A stretch of DNA of 64,000 bases from Agelaius tricolor (lineage: Eukaryota > Chordata > Aves > Passeriformes > Icteridae): contig JALJCS010000004.1 in the NCBI GenBank assembly GCA_023055355.1, positions 15,220,001-15,284,000 on the forward strand, read 5' to 3'. The notes beneath the pieces are model-generated. The model saw only the letters and a program-made list of their open reading frames with translations, was not told where the DNA came from and made no database searches. Made by a program: the position numbers and the translations under genes. Below, piece after piece: positions 63,012 to 64,000 of this stretch. How positions within the stretch are numbered: the first letter of the stretch is position 1; each line of letters begins with the position of its first letter.

Positions 63012-63110
63012 TGCCACAGAATTTTCTGAGTTGGAAGGAACCCACAACACATGGAATCCAACTCCTAAGTGAGCGTTCCCTACAGGGATAGCACTGCCTT
63101 CTACTCTCTG
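63012..63110 (-). mobile_element. CR1 LINE, short 3' end
   Basis: The plus strand shows CACAGAATTTTCTGAGTTGG, then AAGGAACCCACAACACATGG and AATCCAACTCCT, the reverse complement of a CR1 3' end of the same type as the copy at 8.25 kb. Only about 100 bases remain. Confidence 0.88.
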
Positions 63111-64000
63111 ATTATTGTTTATTTGCCACTACTTCTGTCTGTGGTTATCCCTCCAGCCTTTTTCCGCTTTTTCTTCTTATTTTACCAAATTTATCAGCTT
63201 TATCTATTGAGTCATGTTAAATTAAACTTAATGCGACCATACCAGACTTTATTCCAGTTGGGCTAATTCTTTCTGTTGCCCCACTGCTGTTTTGCCTGAT
63301 GAGACAATTAGAACTGGAGAACTTCTTTGTCAGTTTCTTTCTAATTTTCATTTTGGTATTCCGTTGTTGCACAAAGTTCTTTCACTTCCCCGGGTGTAGC
63401 ATCTTCTATGATCTCCGCTATTTCTTTATCTTCCCAACTAGAATTCTTGTTTACTTCTTGTTCCTTTTCAGTGTTACCGGTTGTTTCTCCTTGGTGTTAG
63501 CAGGGTTTTATCATCTTTTTTTCTTTAGGGGCTTGTGCAATCCTGTACTTATTTAGGATCACTAAGCTGTCACTTATTTGAGCTTGCTGTCTCTTTACTA
63601 CCACCATCTTGAACCTTGAGCTTATAGAGGAAAGCTTGTGCAATGTCGGCTGTGTCTTAGTTTTCTTACAGCAGTCTTGTTTACCTATTGTCAGTTATCA
63701 TGACCAGATCTTCCTAAGATTTCTTTGAATTGTTGTTTAGCCAAAGTGTACTATCCTATATGAGATTAAAACCTGTAAAGGAAGGGATGAATACTGAGGT
63801 GGGATTTCTGTCTCCTGTCTGGTATTGCTGTTACTTGTCAGTACCTTCATCTTGTTTCAGCCCACTGTCCTCTTTTGGCCATATCTTTATGGCCATCGTG
63901 AGGTGGGTGTTTTCACAAGAAGGGTGCTTCTGTCCGGATGTATCTCTTTTGTCATGGATCTGCTGTGCAACAAAGCTTTAGTTTCCTCTTAACTTTTGAT

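Larger units (their letters stand above)
59521..64000 (+). other. SLC44A1: SLC44A1 intron 1, 5' part (runs off the window)
   Basis: It starts with the donor GTGAGT. I found no downstream exon in this part. The intron opens with GC-rich sequence and a degenerate minisatellite, then becomes T-rich (about 61900-63600), with two CR1 relics. Open frames in the T-rich part read as strings of F, L, S and I and are not genes. Confidence 0.65.

Noticed and set aside
62337..63556. Several hydrophobic frames resembling membrane proteins
   Set aside because: They are translations of T-rich intronic DNA (F, L, S, I strings) and lie on the sense strand of the presumed SLC44A1 intron.
1..64000. CRISPR arrays, bacterial operons, tRNA and rRNA genes
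   Set aside because: Looked for and not seen: no regularly spaced direct repeats of CRISPR type, no B-box plus cloverleaf sequence, no ribosomal RNA-like sequence.

Overview
This is a window of vertebrate nuclear DNA, almost certainly from a bird. The evidence is at least ten copies of CR1-type LINE retrotransposons, several ending in degenerate copies of the 8-base unit ATTCTRTG that closes avian CR1 elements. There is also a solo retroviral LTR with a perfect 6-bp target duplication, ordinary AT-rich non-coding DNA, and one sharp CpG island. I see no bacterial-style gene organisation, operons, CRISPR arrays or tRNA/rRNA genes.

Positions 1 to about 59,000 hold no gene I can support. This stretch is intergenic sequence sprinkled with 5'-truncated CR1 fragments on both strands (about 6.7, 8.3, 22.3, 24.6, 31.7-33.5, 45.8-46.6, 57.2 and 57.7-58.9 kb). 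It also has a 582-bp solo LTR (37,417-37,998), two weaker LTR-like stretches (about 9.7-10.3 and 26.9-27.4 kb), and a long CTTC/pyrimidine tract (45.36 kb). A perfect 80-bp tandem duplication lies at 42.56 kb, a 36-bp one at 38.18 kb, and a perfect 17-bp hairpin at 29.18 kb. Most open frames are 60-120 codons. At this base composition about a dozen frames over 100 codons are expected by chance in six frames, so these are not annotated as genes.

From about 59,030 to 59,850 a CpG island with several GC boxes and no TATA box forms a promoter. It drives a first exon whose coding part is ATG at 59,494 to the donor at 59,520|59,521 and reads MGCCSSAAQ. This matches the start of SLC44A1 (choline transporter-like protein 1, CTL1), whose mammalian forms begin MGCCSSA and reach AAQ within a few residues. 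The rest of the window (59,521-64,000) would be the 5' part of SLC44A1 intron 1. It opens with a degenerate minisatellite of roughly 44-bp units (about 59,600-60,330) and carries two old CR1 relics. In mammals the gene upstream of SLC44A1 is ABCA1, separated by a long gene-poor interval. The empty 59 kb here fits that arrangement, and because ABCA1 is Z-linked in chicken this could be bird chromosome Z (inference only).

I found no convincing new biological system. The most useful leads are the promoter/exon 1 with two upstream ORFs, the minisatellite beginning within about 80 bp of the exon 1 donor, the CR1 reverse-transcriptase fragment abutting the CpG island, the solo LTR with a clean target duplication, and the unexplained perfect hairpin.
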